Assembly: GCA_027475525.1 (NCBI GenBank)
Contig: JAMWFC010000033.1
Location: forward strand, 620,001 to 684,000
DNA from: Macrolepiota albuminosa
Taxonomy: Eukaryota > Basidiomycota > Agaricomycetes > Agaricales > Agaricaceae
Length of the DNA: 64,000 nt
Direction of reading: 5' to 3'
The position numbers and the translations under genes are program-made. The notes under the pieces are model-generated. The model did no database searches. It was not told where the DNA came from and was given only the letters and a program-made list of their open reading frames with translations. Positions 10,157 through 21,435 of this stretch are shown here, one piece after another. Numbering within the stretch: position 1 is the first letter of the stretch; each line of letters begins with the position of its first letter.

Positions 10157-11085
10157 TGATAGGACCCCATACAGGATCAGCGCATCAACGGCAGGCGACG
10201 GCAATGCGGCACCGACTCGGGATACCTTAGCGCACGCTAATTATCCAATTTTGGCGATATTTGACGGCCACGCACAGCAAGAAGCAGATCCGATCAGTGA
10301 TAGCGCCGACAGCAGCAAGAATGACAACTGACAGATGGCATCAGTCACTGACGACAGCGCTTAGCGAGAAGCCTGATGATCTATCAAAAACTGATGGACA
10401 GCTTGGCGTTTGACCTTGGCGTCTGACACCGCTTAGTGCCTTGATCTGGCGCCTGACATTGCTAAGCATTTTGGACAGACAGAAGGGTGATGGATTGATG
10501 GTTTAGCTTCGCGATCTGTCGCCTGGCGTTGCTAAGGTTCATGAATGGATGGTAGGGATCTGAAACCGTTGGAGCTACCCCTATAAATTTTCTAGTTTAC
10601 TGCACTCTGGCGTCATTAGCCACTGGCGACGGCAAACTCATTGTAGTATAAAAGTACTTACCGACTTGTAAACAGAGAATAATAGACGAGAGTTCACCAC
10701 TCCCCTTTCTTCAGTCTCCCTTACGTCCAAGATTTCATTTACGGTCGGCAACGTCGAACTCATCGGCAGTTACAGACGCTCGCCAACACTCGACACATTC
10801 GCGCCTTGCAGCTACGGCAGGCATTATCGATGCTTAGACCTCGCTAAGCTTACCAAGTTCTTGCCGCTTACCTTTGCCGTGTTCACTTACCGCTCCTTCC
10901 CTAGGCGCTTTACCTTAGCGCTTGACACCTGCCGACCCCGTTACCGACTTTTCCCCATTTTCATAGGCGCGTTCTCTGGGACCTGCCCAGGACTCCTCAA
11001 ATCACTTATAGCGCGCCCAATGCAAGCAATTGGTATGTTAACACTATAGTCAAATTTGTTGCTGACCAAACTTTGGGCGTCATCA
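10157..11085 (+). repeat. 5' LTR, gypsy family B
   Basis: 929 bp, TGATAGGACCCC to GGGCGTCATCA, very similar (by eye about 97%) and equal in length to the inverted copy at 32316-33244. The left flank ACGT matches the ACCT that flanks the inverted copy (read on its minus strand) at three of four positions. The internal side is followed by a primer-binding site and gag. Contains many TTAGCG/CGCTAA motifs and a conserved GGGACCTGCC motif in the 3' part. Confidence 0.9.
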
Positions 11086-11087
11086 AA

Positions 11088-11102
11088 TTGGAGCCCACCG
11101 CG
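11088..11102 (+). promoter_or_regulatory. Putative primer-binding site
   Basis: TTGGAGCCCACCGCG begins 2-3 bases after the end of the family-B LTR. TGG at this spacing is the complement of a tRNA CCA end, the normal minus-strand primer site. The tRNA is not identified. Confidence 0.6.
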
Positions 11103-11327
11103 AGGGATCTCTAGGGCAGAATTCCGCCAGAAACCCGTCTCCAGCGTAGGCGCTGCCTGCTAGACCAGTCGGCAGAAGGCATAGCTCCTTCCCACCCATC
11201 AACTCCACAACCACCTGGTGCCTTACCGGGTCTCTCTCTTGCACAGGAACTACAGAACGCTACTGTAGATGCATTTCCTGATCTCTTCCCGCATTCCCTC
11301 GATTATAGCACCGACAACCCCTTAGCG

Positions 11328-13840
11328 TTGCCATTTACCGTACCGCAACCAGTCACCCCCATTACTCCGCTAACGCCTCTTTCTCAACTTATCTCTCTTA
11401 CCCAGTCGCCAATCTCTAGAACTCCTTCCCCACTACCGCTAACCGAACTTGCCAACACAGTCGCTATGGAACAACAAGTCCAGTGCATGCCGCCACACAA
11501 CCACTTCTCAGCACTGAAATGGGACGAGTCCAAGCCACGGGAGCTCTCCCAGTATTTCAAGGAATTGGAGTATTTATTCAGGGATTGTGGCATTACCGAC
11601 CACACACAGATGAAGGAGTACACGGCAAGATACGTATCGTATGACACGGCAGAGACGTGGACAGGCCTTGCCGAGTTTGCTGCCTCTGTTCCTGCCGCCC
11701 CACCCGTTCCAGCCCAAGGCGCTTCGTATGAAGGCTGGAAGATGGCAGTGATTCAGTTATACCCTGGCGCTGAGGAGGCTACCCGATACACGGTAAACGA
11801 GTTGCAGAAACTAGTACAGGAATCTTTTGACAGCGGCACATCGTCTCTTGGCGCATTCTCTACATATTACCGCAAGTTTCAGAAAATTGCTAGGTGGCTT
11901 CTGCAGAACGGCAAGCTCTATATTAACAAGGAACGTCGCCTATTCCAGCAAGGCATCCCGACTTCACTGTGGACTCGTATTGCTCGTCGCCTAGAAATTG
12001 TTCATCAGACCCATCACCCTGACGAGCCCTATAATGTTGCTGACGTCTTTGAAGCCGGTAAATGGGTTCTCAAGGGAACGGACACTGGCGTTGGGCTGCA
12101 ACGCGCTAGGACGAGCCCACCCCCTGAGCGAACCAACGGTATCATTCCCATCCCACCTCCTGCTGCCGACTTTGTTAAGAAGGAGGATCTCAACGCTGCC
12201 GTTACCGCTGCTGTCACTTCCGCTATGACGCGTATAGAAACTATGATAACCACCAATCTCACTAACCGACCCGCTAATATACCCGCGTCTGGCCCTTGCC
12301 ACTTCTGTGGGGAAATTGGCCACACTATGACTAGAGGACGCTGCGCTACCCTCAAAAATTACATTCGGCAAGGAAGGATTCAACGGGCTATCAACGGCAA
12401 GATAGTTCTTACTACTGGCGCCATCATTCCCAACTACCCAGACAAGAAGTCTTTCCAGGAACGAGTTGATGAGGCAAGATAGTTCTTACTACTGGCGCCA
12501 TCATTCCCAACTACCCAGACAAGAAGTCTTTCCAGGAACGAGTTGATGAATGGCATAGGTGCAACCCAGGACAAATTGTTACCAGCACGCTTTCTGGCAA
12601 CGCCAACCCCGACCCTGAACAGGCGACCCAACAGCAAATGGTTCACGAGGTCTTACACTTCAACAGCATTGGCGACCATCCTACATTCTCGCGAGAAGAA
12701 CGTATTGCCAAGCTACAGCAGGAATTAGATTTGCTCAAGAATCAGGTCTTTGATGGGGTTGAAGTTAAGCAGCCTAAACAACCTCTTAAAGGATACAAGC
12801 CAATGCCTCCCGCTAGCAAGTTACCGACTCCTACTCCTGCTGCTCCGCCAGCTACCACTCCAGAACCATCGTCGACCGCTGCCGCTCCTGAACTGCCCTT
12901 GCCACCTCTCCATCCCTACTCAGGGATTCCCGACCGTTATCATGCTCCCGCACAACAAAACTTTGCCGCTCCCGAGAAACGTCCTGAGGGTGGCTACCGA
13001 CCTACCGCGCCAATTTTTGACATAGAGAAATCCAACCACGTCTTCAACTGCATTATAAAAACCGCCGTCACCTTGTCAGTTGAGGAACTTTGCAGTATTG
13101 CTCCCGACGTCCACAACCAAGTCAAGACGGCAGTTACCCCTCAACGACCCTTGGCGACAACCATTGCCGAGGTTGATGAACTCGACGACACGCTCCCTGG
13201 TTTTTCCGTTACCGTCGACTCTTTGGACGCTGAAGACTCTCCTGCTGACACCATCGCTAACGCCACCTCTGTGGACCCAGTGGAGACCTATCTTAGGTCA
13301 GTGGACCATGGAGAGGACCCCGCAATCCTTACCGTCGCTCAAGAGTCACACGCTATTTGCTCAGTAGCGCTAACAGTAGACAATAAGCACGAGGTAGAGG
13401 CAATCATGGATAGCGGGTCTCAAATCATTTCCATGGCAGCAGAAGTCGCTAACAATTTGGGCCTCATTTATGACCCTACTGTGATACTAAACATGCAGAG
13501 TGCTAACGGTACGGTGGACAGATCCCTAGGCCTCGCCAAGAATGTGCCTTGCACCCTTGGCAACATCACGTTTTACTTCCAAATACATATCTTACGTTCC
13601 CCAGCATACGACCTGCTACTTGGCAGACCCTTCGACGTCTTGGCACGATCAGTCGTCAAGACTGTCACCAACGATGAAACAACCTTAACAATTAGCGACC
13701 CCAATTCCGGAATCCGACGAACGGTGCCAACGTTTCCTAGGGGACAACAAAAAGGCGCCTGTGCTAAGCCCCCGGAGTTTACTGACCAACACACCAATGA
13801 GCCTCCCCACCGGTGTTTTCACAGACCATCGAGGAGGTGA
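11328..13840 (+). pseudogene. Family B gag and protease, broken by a 77-bp duplication
   Basis: The first part (11328-12482, 384 codons) is gag: a Pro/Thr-rich N-terminus, a helical capsid-like region, and a nucleocapsid zinc knuckle variant CHFCGEIGHTMTRGRC near the end. The second part (12638-13840, same frame once the duplication is removed) is a Pro-rich linker followed by a retropepsin with AIMDSGSQIISM (DSG motif) and a C-terminal flap-dimer segment YDLLLGRPFDVL. The break is an exact 77-bp tandem duplication at 12396-12549; without one copy the two parts form one open frame of about 810 codons. Capsid and protease functions follow from family knowledge. Confidence 0.85.
12396..12549 (+). 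repeat. Exact 77-bp tandem duplication
   Basis: Units 12396-12472 and 12473-12549, both starting GGCAAGATAGTTC and ending GAGTTGATGA, are identical by eye. 77 is not a multiple of three, so the gag frame is broken. Another element in this window has a duplication of exactly the same length (50519-50672). Confidence 0.95.
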
Positions 13841-16323
13841 TTGGCAATGATCACGGAGATGTGGCGCTAACGCTGGAATATGACCATTCAACTGGTCTTG
13901 TAAATGTTATGTCTACTGCTTTTCTTGACAAAGACGTTTTAACTACTTTACCCGCTACCGACGCAGAGCTTTCCCAGAAAAATCAAAACATTACCGACTC
14001 CTCTCTTGCCTACTTGTACCTTACCGCTTCTGAATCCTTTCAAAACATTGCATCTACCGATACGTATCTCACTACCCTTCCCGGAGCATTGTCTCCTGCC
14101 GTTCTTGGACTTGCCACCCCTCAGACTACAGTTCCCCTTTCCACCTCTGTATTTAACCAAGCTAACGCTCCTAAAAGGAAAGGGGTTCAAGTCAAAAAGA
14201 AATATAAGCCAGTTGCGCTTAAAACAAAACCCGTTGCTACGCACTCTTCCGAGACGTTTAGAATCGAGCGCCAGATCATTGGCGACCCTCTTGCCGACAT
14301 GCCAGCTTTATCACCAAAGCCGCCACCCTTTCAGCCCACAGGACGTTTTACCAAAGAGCGCCAACAACAGTTCACCAAGGAGCATGACACAGGATTTTTG
14401 ACCAAAGATGAGTTGAACGTCCTTACCGATCTCGTCACTAAGCAAGATAAAGCTTTTGCCTGGGAGGACTCAGAACACGGCAGCCTCCATACAGACTTCT
14501 TCCCGCCTGTTGTAATCCCGACCATTCCTCACGTGCCATGGACTGAGCACAACCAACCATTACCACCTGGAATCGAAGCCGAGGTCTGCCAAATCATTAG
14601 GACCAAGATTAAAGCTGGCGTCTACGAACCTTCCAATAGTTCTTACCGCTCCCGTTGGTTTTGTGTCCTCAAAAAGAACGGCAACCTACACATAGTCCAC
14701 AGTCTTGAACCGCTGAATAGAGTTACCATACGACACTCTGGCATACCGCCTTTTCCTGACCACATTGCCGAGTCCTTTGCTGGGCGTATTTGTGGTGCCA
14801 CCCTTGACCTCTACGTTGGCTACGACGAACGCCTAATACATCCTTCTTCCCAAGATCTCACTACTTTTCAAACTCTGTTTGGCGCCTTGCGCCTAGTCAC
14901 CTTACCGATGGGCTGGACAAACTCAGTCCCTATATTCCATGACGACATCACTTTCATCCTCCAACCCGAAATACCGCATAATGTCCTTAGCTTCATTGAT
15001 GACGTTGGCGTCAAAGGCCCCAAAAACTGGCAACTCGTAAACAGCTTACCGGCGACCCATCCAGAGAACTCCAACATTTGCTTAGCGCTTTGGGAGTTTT
15101 TCCAGCTACTTAATCGAGTTCTCCAACGTATGAAGTATAGCAGTGGAATCTTTAGCAGCCACAAACTTCTCCTTTGCGCGCCAAGGTTCAAAATACTTGG
15201 TCACATCTGCACTCCCGACGGTCGTGTTCCCAACGAGTCTCGCTCAGCACTCCTGGAGCGATGGGGTCCTTGCCGCGACTTATCTGAAGTTCGCGCCTTT
15301 CTTGGTACCGTTGGCGTTCTTAGGATATTCGTCAAGGATTTTGCCCACCGCACACATGCCCTTAACCGACTCACCCGCACTAACGAGCCCTTCGAATTTG
15401 GGCCAGACCAGGTCACTGCACAACGAGATTTAGTAAAAGCCCTACAAGACGCCAAACCCCTAGTTCCAATCAACTATAGTTCTGCCGACCCTGTTATCTT
15501 GGCGGTAGATACCTCGTACATTGCCGTTGGCTACTTCTTGTGCCAGTGCCTTAGCGACAATCGGAAACAGCAACGTTACAACCGCTTTGGGTCTATCACG
15601 TTAAACAACCGGGAATCTCGCTACAGCCAGCCTAAGCTAGAGCTCTATGGACTCTTCAAAGCCTTTCAGTTGCTAAAGATGTATTTGATTGGCATACGGA
15701 ACCTCATTGTTGAAGTCGATGCTAGGTACATCAAAGGCATGCTGCAGAATCCCGACATCCAGCCATCCGCTAGCATGAACCGTTGGGTGGTTGCTATTCT
15801 TATGTTTCACTTTGAGTTGGTACACGTCAAGAGCTCTTTCCACGGACCAGATGGACTCTCTAGGCGACCACGGCAACCTGGCAACCTGGCAGTGGATCCA
15901 CAGGCGGATAGCGATTTTAAGGACTGGATCGACAGATTACATGGTTTCGTGCACCTTATACAACAGCCAATTCCCTTACTACGACGGCAACAGCCTGCCA
16001 GTATCCTTCTACATCCCATAGTCCCTTACCGTCCCAAGATCTTTAGCGCACCCCTCACATTCTACACGGCAAGCATCCTTGGACAAGACTTGCCTCCAGT
16101 AAAAGTCATACAGGAACCCCATCCGCTAAGAGAAGACAGCAGAAACCTGACCTACGATGCTGTTCCCCGATCCGCCAAGGCAAAGGCGGAAGACAGTCGC
16201 TTGTTAATAGTTGAACAATGGATACAAGACCTTAAGCGACCCACTGGCCTTACCAACGAGCAATACGCGACCTTTATCCGATATGCCACCCACTTCTTCT
16301 TTACTGACAACCGCCTTTGGTGA
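13813..16323 (+). CDS. Family B reverse transcriptase and RNase H
   Basis: 836 codons open. After a low-complexity linker comes RT: RWFCVLKKNGNLHIVHSLEP (fingers), CGATLDLYVGYDE (first catalytic Asp), LPMGWTNSVPIFHDD, and FIDDVGVKGP as the catalytic box, FIDD in place of YIDD. Then the thumb and an RNase H with AVDTSYIAVGYF, LELYGLFKAF and VEVDARYIKGML, ending in HVKSSFHGPDGLSR. It overlaps the gag/protease end by 28 bases in another frame, which suggests frameshift expression or a small error. The frame ends at a TGA that aligns with an Arg codon (CGA), followed two codons later by a second TGA; both fit CpG transitions. The protein could have worked recently. Confidence 0.88.
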   Translation: MFSQTIEEVIGNDHGDVALTLEYDHSTGLVNVMSTAFLDKDVLTTLPATDAELSQKNQNITDSSLAYLYLTASESFQNIASTDTYLTTLPGALSPAVLGLATPQTTVPLSTSVFNQANAPKRKGVQVKKKYKPVALKTKPVATHSSETFRIERQIIGDPLADMPALSPKPPPFQPTGRFTKERQQQFTKEHDTGFLTKDELNVLTDLVTKQDKAFAWEDSEHGSLHTDFFPPVVIPTIPHVPWTEHNQPLPPGIEAEVCQIIRTKIKAGVYEPSNSSYRSRWFCVLKKNGNLHIVHSLEPLNRVTIRHSGIPPFPDHIAESFAGRICGATLDLYVGYDERLIHPSSQDLTTFQTLFGALRLVTLPMGWTNSVPIFHDDITFILQPEIPHNVLSFIDDVGVKGPKNWQLVNSLPATHPENSNICLALWEFFQLLNRVLQRMKYSSGIFSSHKLLLCAPRFKILGHICTPDGRVPNESRSALLERWGPCRDLSEVRAFLGTVGVLRIFVKDFAHRTHALNRLTRTNEPFEFGPDQVTAQRDLVKALQDAKPLVPINYSSADPVILAVDTSYIAVGYFLCQCLSDNRKQQRYNRFGSITLNNRESRYSQPKLELYGLFKAFQLLKMYLIGIRNLIVEVDARYIKGMLQNPDIQPSASMNRWVVAILMFHFELVHVKSSFHGPDGLSRRPRQPGNLAVDPQADSDFKDWIDRLHGFVHLIQQPIPLLRRQQPASILLHPIVPYRPKIFSAPLTFYTASILGQDLPPVKVIQEPHPLREDSRNLTYDAVPRSAKAKAEDSRLLIVEQWIQDLKRPTGLTNEQYATFIRYATHFFFTDNRLW

Positions 16324-17223
16324 CAAAATTGAGATGGCGCTCACAAGCTGATTATCAAGCCAGAAAGTCGCTTACAAGTCCTGCGTGCCATGCATGATGA
16401 ACTAGGGCATAGAGGTCTGTACGCTACCCGAGCCTCTCTGTTAGAACGATTCTGGTGGCCACACGCTAGTGCCGACATCGTCTGGTACATTAGGACTTGC
16501 CACCTCTGCCAAATTCAACAGACATGCCAAGCGCTTATACCGCCAACCGTTGCAACGCCAGCTCCCCTCTTCAGCAAAATCCACGTCGATACCATGCACA
16601 TGCCCAAATCTGGTTGCTACAAGTACATCATTCAAGGTCGTTGCTCGCTAATCCACTGGCCTGAATTTCGAATGCTTCAAAGAGAAAATACAGAGGCGGT
16701 CGCCAAGTGGCTATTTGAGGACGTCATTTGCCGTTGGGGAGCGCTAAGAGAAATTGTCACAGATAACGATGCGCCAATTATCAAAGCGCTAACATATCTC
16801 GCCAAGAAATACAACATTCACCACATTCGAGTATCTGGCTACAACAAGCACGCCAATGGCCTGGTAGAGAGACCACACTTTGACGTTTGGCAAGCGCTCT
16901 TCAAGGCAGTCGATGGCGACGAATCTCGTTGGAGCAAAGCGACATATTCAGTATTTTGGTCGGAAAGAGTTACCATTCGTAAGCGCATGGGTTGTTCCCC
17001 CTATTACGCGGCTACTGGCACCCATCCATTACTCCCTGCCGACATTATAGAAGCGACCTACCTTCAGCCAGCACCCAACAGCATCTTAGCGACTACTGAC
17101 CTGATCGCCAGACAAGCCATTGATCTCCAGCGAAGGAAGGAAGATTTAGAGCGACTCCATGAGGTAGTCTTTAGCCCTCCTTTTGATGATAATGGTGTAC
17201 AAACTGACAACACTGGCAGTTGA
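16324..17223 (+). pseudogene. Family B integrase, C-terminally truncated
   Basis: From 16390 there is an open frame of 277 codons continuing pol. The HHCC zinc site is visible (HDELGHRG, then CHLCQIQ region), followed by the DDE core: VDTMHMP (D), VTDNDAPIIKAL (D) and NGLVERPHFDVW (E). Homology to integrase ends after the helix LERLHEVVF at about 17175, then a stop. The C-terminal domain is missing; a different copy of it, overlapping this piece by about 15 aligned residues, lies at 36767-37198 on the minus strand. So the two are not simply two halves of one integrase. Confidence 0.85.
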
Positions 17224-18266
17224 GATGCCATTGGTGGCAGGCATCTAGCGACTTCTTGCTTGGCAATGGTTTTGAAAAACTAGCTTTTCAACTCGAAGTG
17301 GGGGAAGGTCATCTTTTTGCCCCTCCAAAAATCGAAAAAAAATGTCAACATATGCTAAGTCTCCTTCTATCTGGGCTCCTAGTAACCCCTTTGGTATGCA
17401 TCCACAGAGCTTGATTGTCATCATTGGATGAGTTCACATTACCTAGTTCAAGCTTGAATCCTGAACTGAATGTAATGAGCCAAGCTGAGCTGAGGGCTAC
17501 CCCAAGACCCTCCCACAAGTTCAAGATAATTCAGACAGAAGGTGTGAAGGCTACATAGAGCAGAGAAAGACCTTCTGGTTGAGAGTACATCTAGTTTCAC
17601 ACTACTGGGGAAGGGAGGGGAGGGTGCACTAGTAAATAGCACTCCTGATGCTACCTAGCAAACTGTAAGTGCTGCAATTCTAACAAAGATATGGCAGAAA
17701 AATAAAATAGCACAATGCAAATGTGCCTGCTGTTGGCACTGTTAGATGATGAAGATGATGTAGATAATGCTAGCACCTAACTTAGTGATGAAGTTAAGTC
17801 AAGCTAGCAAGATTTGAACGGTGAGGGTAACTAGGTTCCAATGTGTTCTGATATGTTGTTATCTACATGTCCAGTAGCTATCTTTTCCCTTGACAGACAC
17901 CATAATCCAAAAGCACCATCTCCAGTGCTAAACATTGTTCCTCTTTCCAATAGGCCAGAGTGGTGGGCTTTAGTATATCAATGTTAATTCTTATACTTCT
18001 GATTGAGGTGCCTCAACAATTGGCAGCACCTAATGCTATCCCCTTCTGGAACTGATCAGGGTTTGGTCAAAGTCACTTCTCTGTAGTTGTGCTAGTACTA
18101 TCTCTTCATGAGTCCTGAGTCCTTGGAGTCAATGGATGGTGAATGGTGGTTGAGACTGCTAAGTGAAGCCTGCATTAAGAGTCAATAGCCAGAGATGTCC
18201 TAAGTCAATAAAAGTTGCTTGAGTCTCCAGACTTGACAAGTGCCAGTAGGCTTGTAATGTCCCTTA
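17224..18266. other. Stretch without recognised gene, left flank of Harbinger
   Basis: About 1 kb. The integrase homology is lost by 17223 and no family-B 3' LTR follows. Short open frames only; the composition is less CpG-rich than the gypsy DNA. The right flank of the Harbinger element (21436 onward) is its natural continuation, because the transposon duplicated TTA on insertion. Confidence 0.4.
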
Positions 18267-18446
18267 GGGCCTATTCGGGAACCCAGTCCCCACAAAGCGT
18301 AGGTCCTCGGTCTAAGCCTCAGGTCAGGACGACGAAGCCTGAGGCTGATTCCCATGGTCCATGAGCGGCTGTGCAGGCTCTGTGTCACACTTGGTCACAT
18401 CAACTCAACAGCCATGCTCGCGTAGACTACAATTTGTACATTACCT

Positions 18447-19704
18447 ATGACTCGTATACCTTCGATATTGCCCTCGATAGAGAGGCCCCGTGCTGCGGAA
18501 AACCTTCAAAAGCGTGTAGCAGCTCTTTCAGCCATATTAGCTGCCACTGCTGTGATCAGATCTGCAAAAGCACGACTGCCACCCTGCCCCAAACATACCT
18601 CAGTGCTTACTGGTCAACTATGGCTCAATGAAATTCTTTCGGGCCATCCTCAACGTTTTCAAGAGCAAATGGGCATGTCCCGGACGGTCTTTCGGAAGCT
18701 ATCAAATGAGCTTCAGCTGAACCATGGCTTGAGGGATAGCCGAGGAATTATGGCTGATGAGCAATTGGCTATATTCCTATATTTTGTTAGGAATGGATCA
18801 GTTTCCCGGCTTCTACAGGAGCGATTCCAAAGATCCGGCTCCACCATTTCTATGTGAGCAGTCAGAGCTTATCCTGAGCGTTACTGACTTGTTACTACAC
18901 AGGTATATTCACAAACTTACAAAAATGTTCTGTGGTTCTTTTTATCGGAAATATGTTAAACCAATGCCAGCCAACCAAGTTCCGTACTCCATTCTTCATA
19001 ATCCCAAACTCTATCCATTCTTTAAGGACTGCCGCGGTGCAATTGATGGTTCTAGTATAGATTCTTGGGTGAGCAAGCTGGACATTGCACGCTACTGCAA
19101 CCGCAAAGGCCGAACATCTCAAAATGTCCTTGCTGCATCAGATTTCTTTCTGAAATTTATATATATATTGGCAGGATGGGAGGGTAGTGCTGCAGACTCC
19201 CGTGTTTTTGAATATGCTCGCCGACGGGATTTGCAGCTTCCCTCTGGGTGTTTTTTTCTAGCAGATGCTGGATTTCCACTCTGTGATATGATGCTTACAC
19301 CATACCGTGGAGTCCAATACCATCTGCAAGAGTGGAAACGAGGCAATCAGAGGTATGTTGATCTTTGTTACAAGCTAAATAACACTGATGAATCTTCTAG
19401 ACCTCAAAATCGTCAAGAACTTTTCAATTTACGTCATGCACAGGCCCGCAACGTTATCGAGCGGGTATTTGGAGTTTTCAAGCGACGATTTGCACTTGCA
19501 GTCTCAGCCCCTGAGTACAGCACCAAGTTACAGTCAAGATTCATCTGTGCTATGGGTGCACTGCACAACTTTATTCGTATTCATGAACCAACAAATGAAA
19601 TTACTCAAGAGTCTGAAATAATGCTACAACGCAATTACTCAGCACTTCTTGCAATGGAGCGGGCACCGTCTACATCATCACCATGGCACCGATACATCAA
19701 ATGA
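18447..19704 (+). CDS. Harbinger transposase (DDE_Tnp_4)
   Basis: Exons 18447-18853, 18903-19352 and 19401-19704; introns of 49 and 48 nt have GT...AG ends and consistent phases, giving 386 residues. An N-terminal helical region with a helix-turn-helix-like segment precedes the nuclease core. Catalytic acidic residues are visible: CRGAIDGSS (D), FLADAGFPL (D) and ARNVIERVFGVFKRRF (E). So the active site is intact. A sensible C-terminal extension (acidic, then ITAAERQRASEQRDEIAQAM) lies in another frame at 19649-19855, so a one-base change near 19650-19700 probably truncates the tail. The enzyme would cut and join element ends together with the Myb-like partner. Confidence 0.88.
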
Positions 19705-19977
19705 CACACCATTCAACTCACCTCAAGAACATCAATGGATCGGAGGGGACATCACTGCAGCAGAACGTCAAAGGGCATCAGAGCAGCGAGATGAAATTGC
19801 ACAGGCAATGTGGGAACAGTATCAGGCTGAACTACGTGCTCGAGGAGAACTGTAATAATGTACTATTATCAAGTAACATAGGCAAAGGAGTGTGGTATAA
19901 AGGAATGTGATAATTAAATGAATGTATGGAAGGATCAGATGGTGGAAAGGGTATATAGGAGGGGTATGATGTTCAAA

Positions 19978-21189
19978 TTAAGTTTCACGACGAGAGAGTG
20001 CAGAATGGATGAATGAAGTGCATACAGATTTCTCCTTGAGATTACAGAAAGTATTAGCATAGGCAGGCTGCTCTGTGAATAAGCAGATAATGTCACCAAG
20101 CTCCTTATTTGAGTACCCGCCATCCTCTTCAAGAAGTGCAATGGCTGCCAACTGACTCTCAGGAGTGGCAGATTCATTACAAGAGGCACTATTCTCAGCA
20201 ATGAGAAAAGCATTTGCCAGCTCACGAATGGCACTGGCTATTTCTGCTTGATCAGCATTATCCTGATAACGGCGGCGGCCACATCGCTTGTGAACAGATT
20301 TGCAAGGAGACTCAGATAATGTCCGAAGGCGCTTTTGAGCAGGTGTTGAAGTCTAATTGAATAAAATTAGCATGAATAAAAAAATTTAGATGTGACAAAC
20401 CTCAAAGTCCTTGGTTGCCTCATCCTCAGGACCTTCCTGAGAGTCTAGAGAAGAGAAGCTGCTCTCATTTCTGAGAGTGCTTTCATCATTCCCATCAGTC
20501 TCAGCTGGAAGCGCTGCAAGGTCCACAATATTGGGTAGAGGTGAGCTAGGTGCACTAGAAGCAAAAGGTGCAGGAGATGAAACAGGTGTTTCACCGGGAT
20601 GAAATGCACCGGCACCTGTAGCAACAACTCCATGGATCAAATATTCCATCTCATCATAAAGTGGGAAAGGAGTACTCTTCCACCAAGCTGCCTTCTTATG
20701 AGCCTGATAGCATTTAGAATCTGAGGATAAACAGTGTTGTGAATGCTTACTGCAAGATAGGCTGCCCATACATCCTCGCTTGCAGTGCAGAGCTTGAGTG
20801 TATCATCCCAGCCAAAGCCTGAGCAACCACGAATGCCCCTTACTTCAACAAAGCTAGCTTTAATCTGATTAAGAAAATCTGAGTTGACGATCTGGTGTTG
20901 ATTAAAGAAAGGTATTACTCACATTGCTGAAGTGATCAGAGCACTTTGATGTGGTCTTGACGGCTCCAGGTGCATTGGGACACTCGGCGGCAATGGTCTC
21001 AGCCACCTTTCACCAGACTGAAGCCTTCCACCCTGCACCAGATTGATTCCCAGCATCTTTTTCTTCCTTGAGAACACGCAGCATCACACGTTGCTGCTCA
21101 ATTTGCCAGACACAGCGCTGTCCTGTAGCAGGAGCGGCAGTGCCAGCATTACCCGAGCCAGCCTTGTTAGGCGCCTTGCGTTTACCCAT
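19978..21189 (-). pseudogene. Harbinger Myb/SANT-like partner protein
   Basis: Start ATG at 21189 (MGKRKAPNKAG). Exons 21189-20923, 20891-20751, 20703-20401 and 20352-19978, with short GT...AG introns all in phase 0, total 362 codons including the stop. Residues about 25-160 fit a Myb/SANT-like DNA-binding domain: early WQIEQQRVMLRVLKEEK, then GFGWDDTLKLCTASEDVWAA and the typical end HKKAAWWKSTPFPLYDEM. The C-terminal half is acidic and Ser-rich, then basic (KRCGRRRY). One TGA at codon 60 (21012-21010) fits a CGA Arg codon with a CpG transition. In this superfamily the partner binds element ends and imports the transposase into the nucleus. Confidence 0.82.
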
Positions 21190-21435
21190 GGCTGTCAAAA
21201 GAAGCGCTGTGAAGTTCAATGGCTTAGGGGGTGCGAGAACACGGGGGAGCGATGTTATAATAGGCGGTTGTCACGCTGGAAGCGTACCTCCAAAGCCTGG
21301 GTGTTCCCGAACAGCTGTATAGGTCCTGCTGAGGCTATCAGAAAGCGTAGGACCTACACAAGCCTTGCCCGAGACCTACGCCTCCGAATTTGGCAGGCAG
21401 GTCTTGTGGGGACTGGGTTCCCGAATAGGCCCTTA

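Larger units (their letters stand above)
18267..21432. mobile_element. Complete PIF/Harbinger DNA transposon
   Basis: 3166 bp, flanked by the 3-bp duplication TTA (18264-18266 and 21433-21435), as expected for the PIF/Harbinger superfamily. Terminal inverted repeats of about 29 bp start GGGCCTATTCGGGAAC. Subterminal copies of GTAGGTC occur at about 18298-18304 and, in both orientations, at about 21346-21380. Two convergent genes are inside: a DDE_Tnp_4 transposase on plus and a Myb/SANT-like partner on minus, the usual two-protein setup of the family. Little decay is seen: one stop in the partner and one probable frameshift at the transposase end. Confidence 0.92.

Noticed and set aside
9726..10331. 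Plus-strand open frame of 201 codons over chromovirus A RT
   Set aside because: It is the reverse strand of a clear RT/RNase H and runs across the LTR junction.
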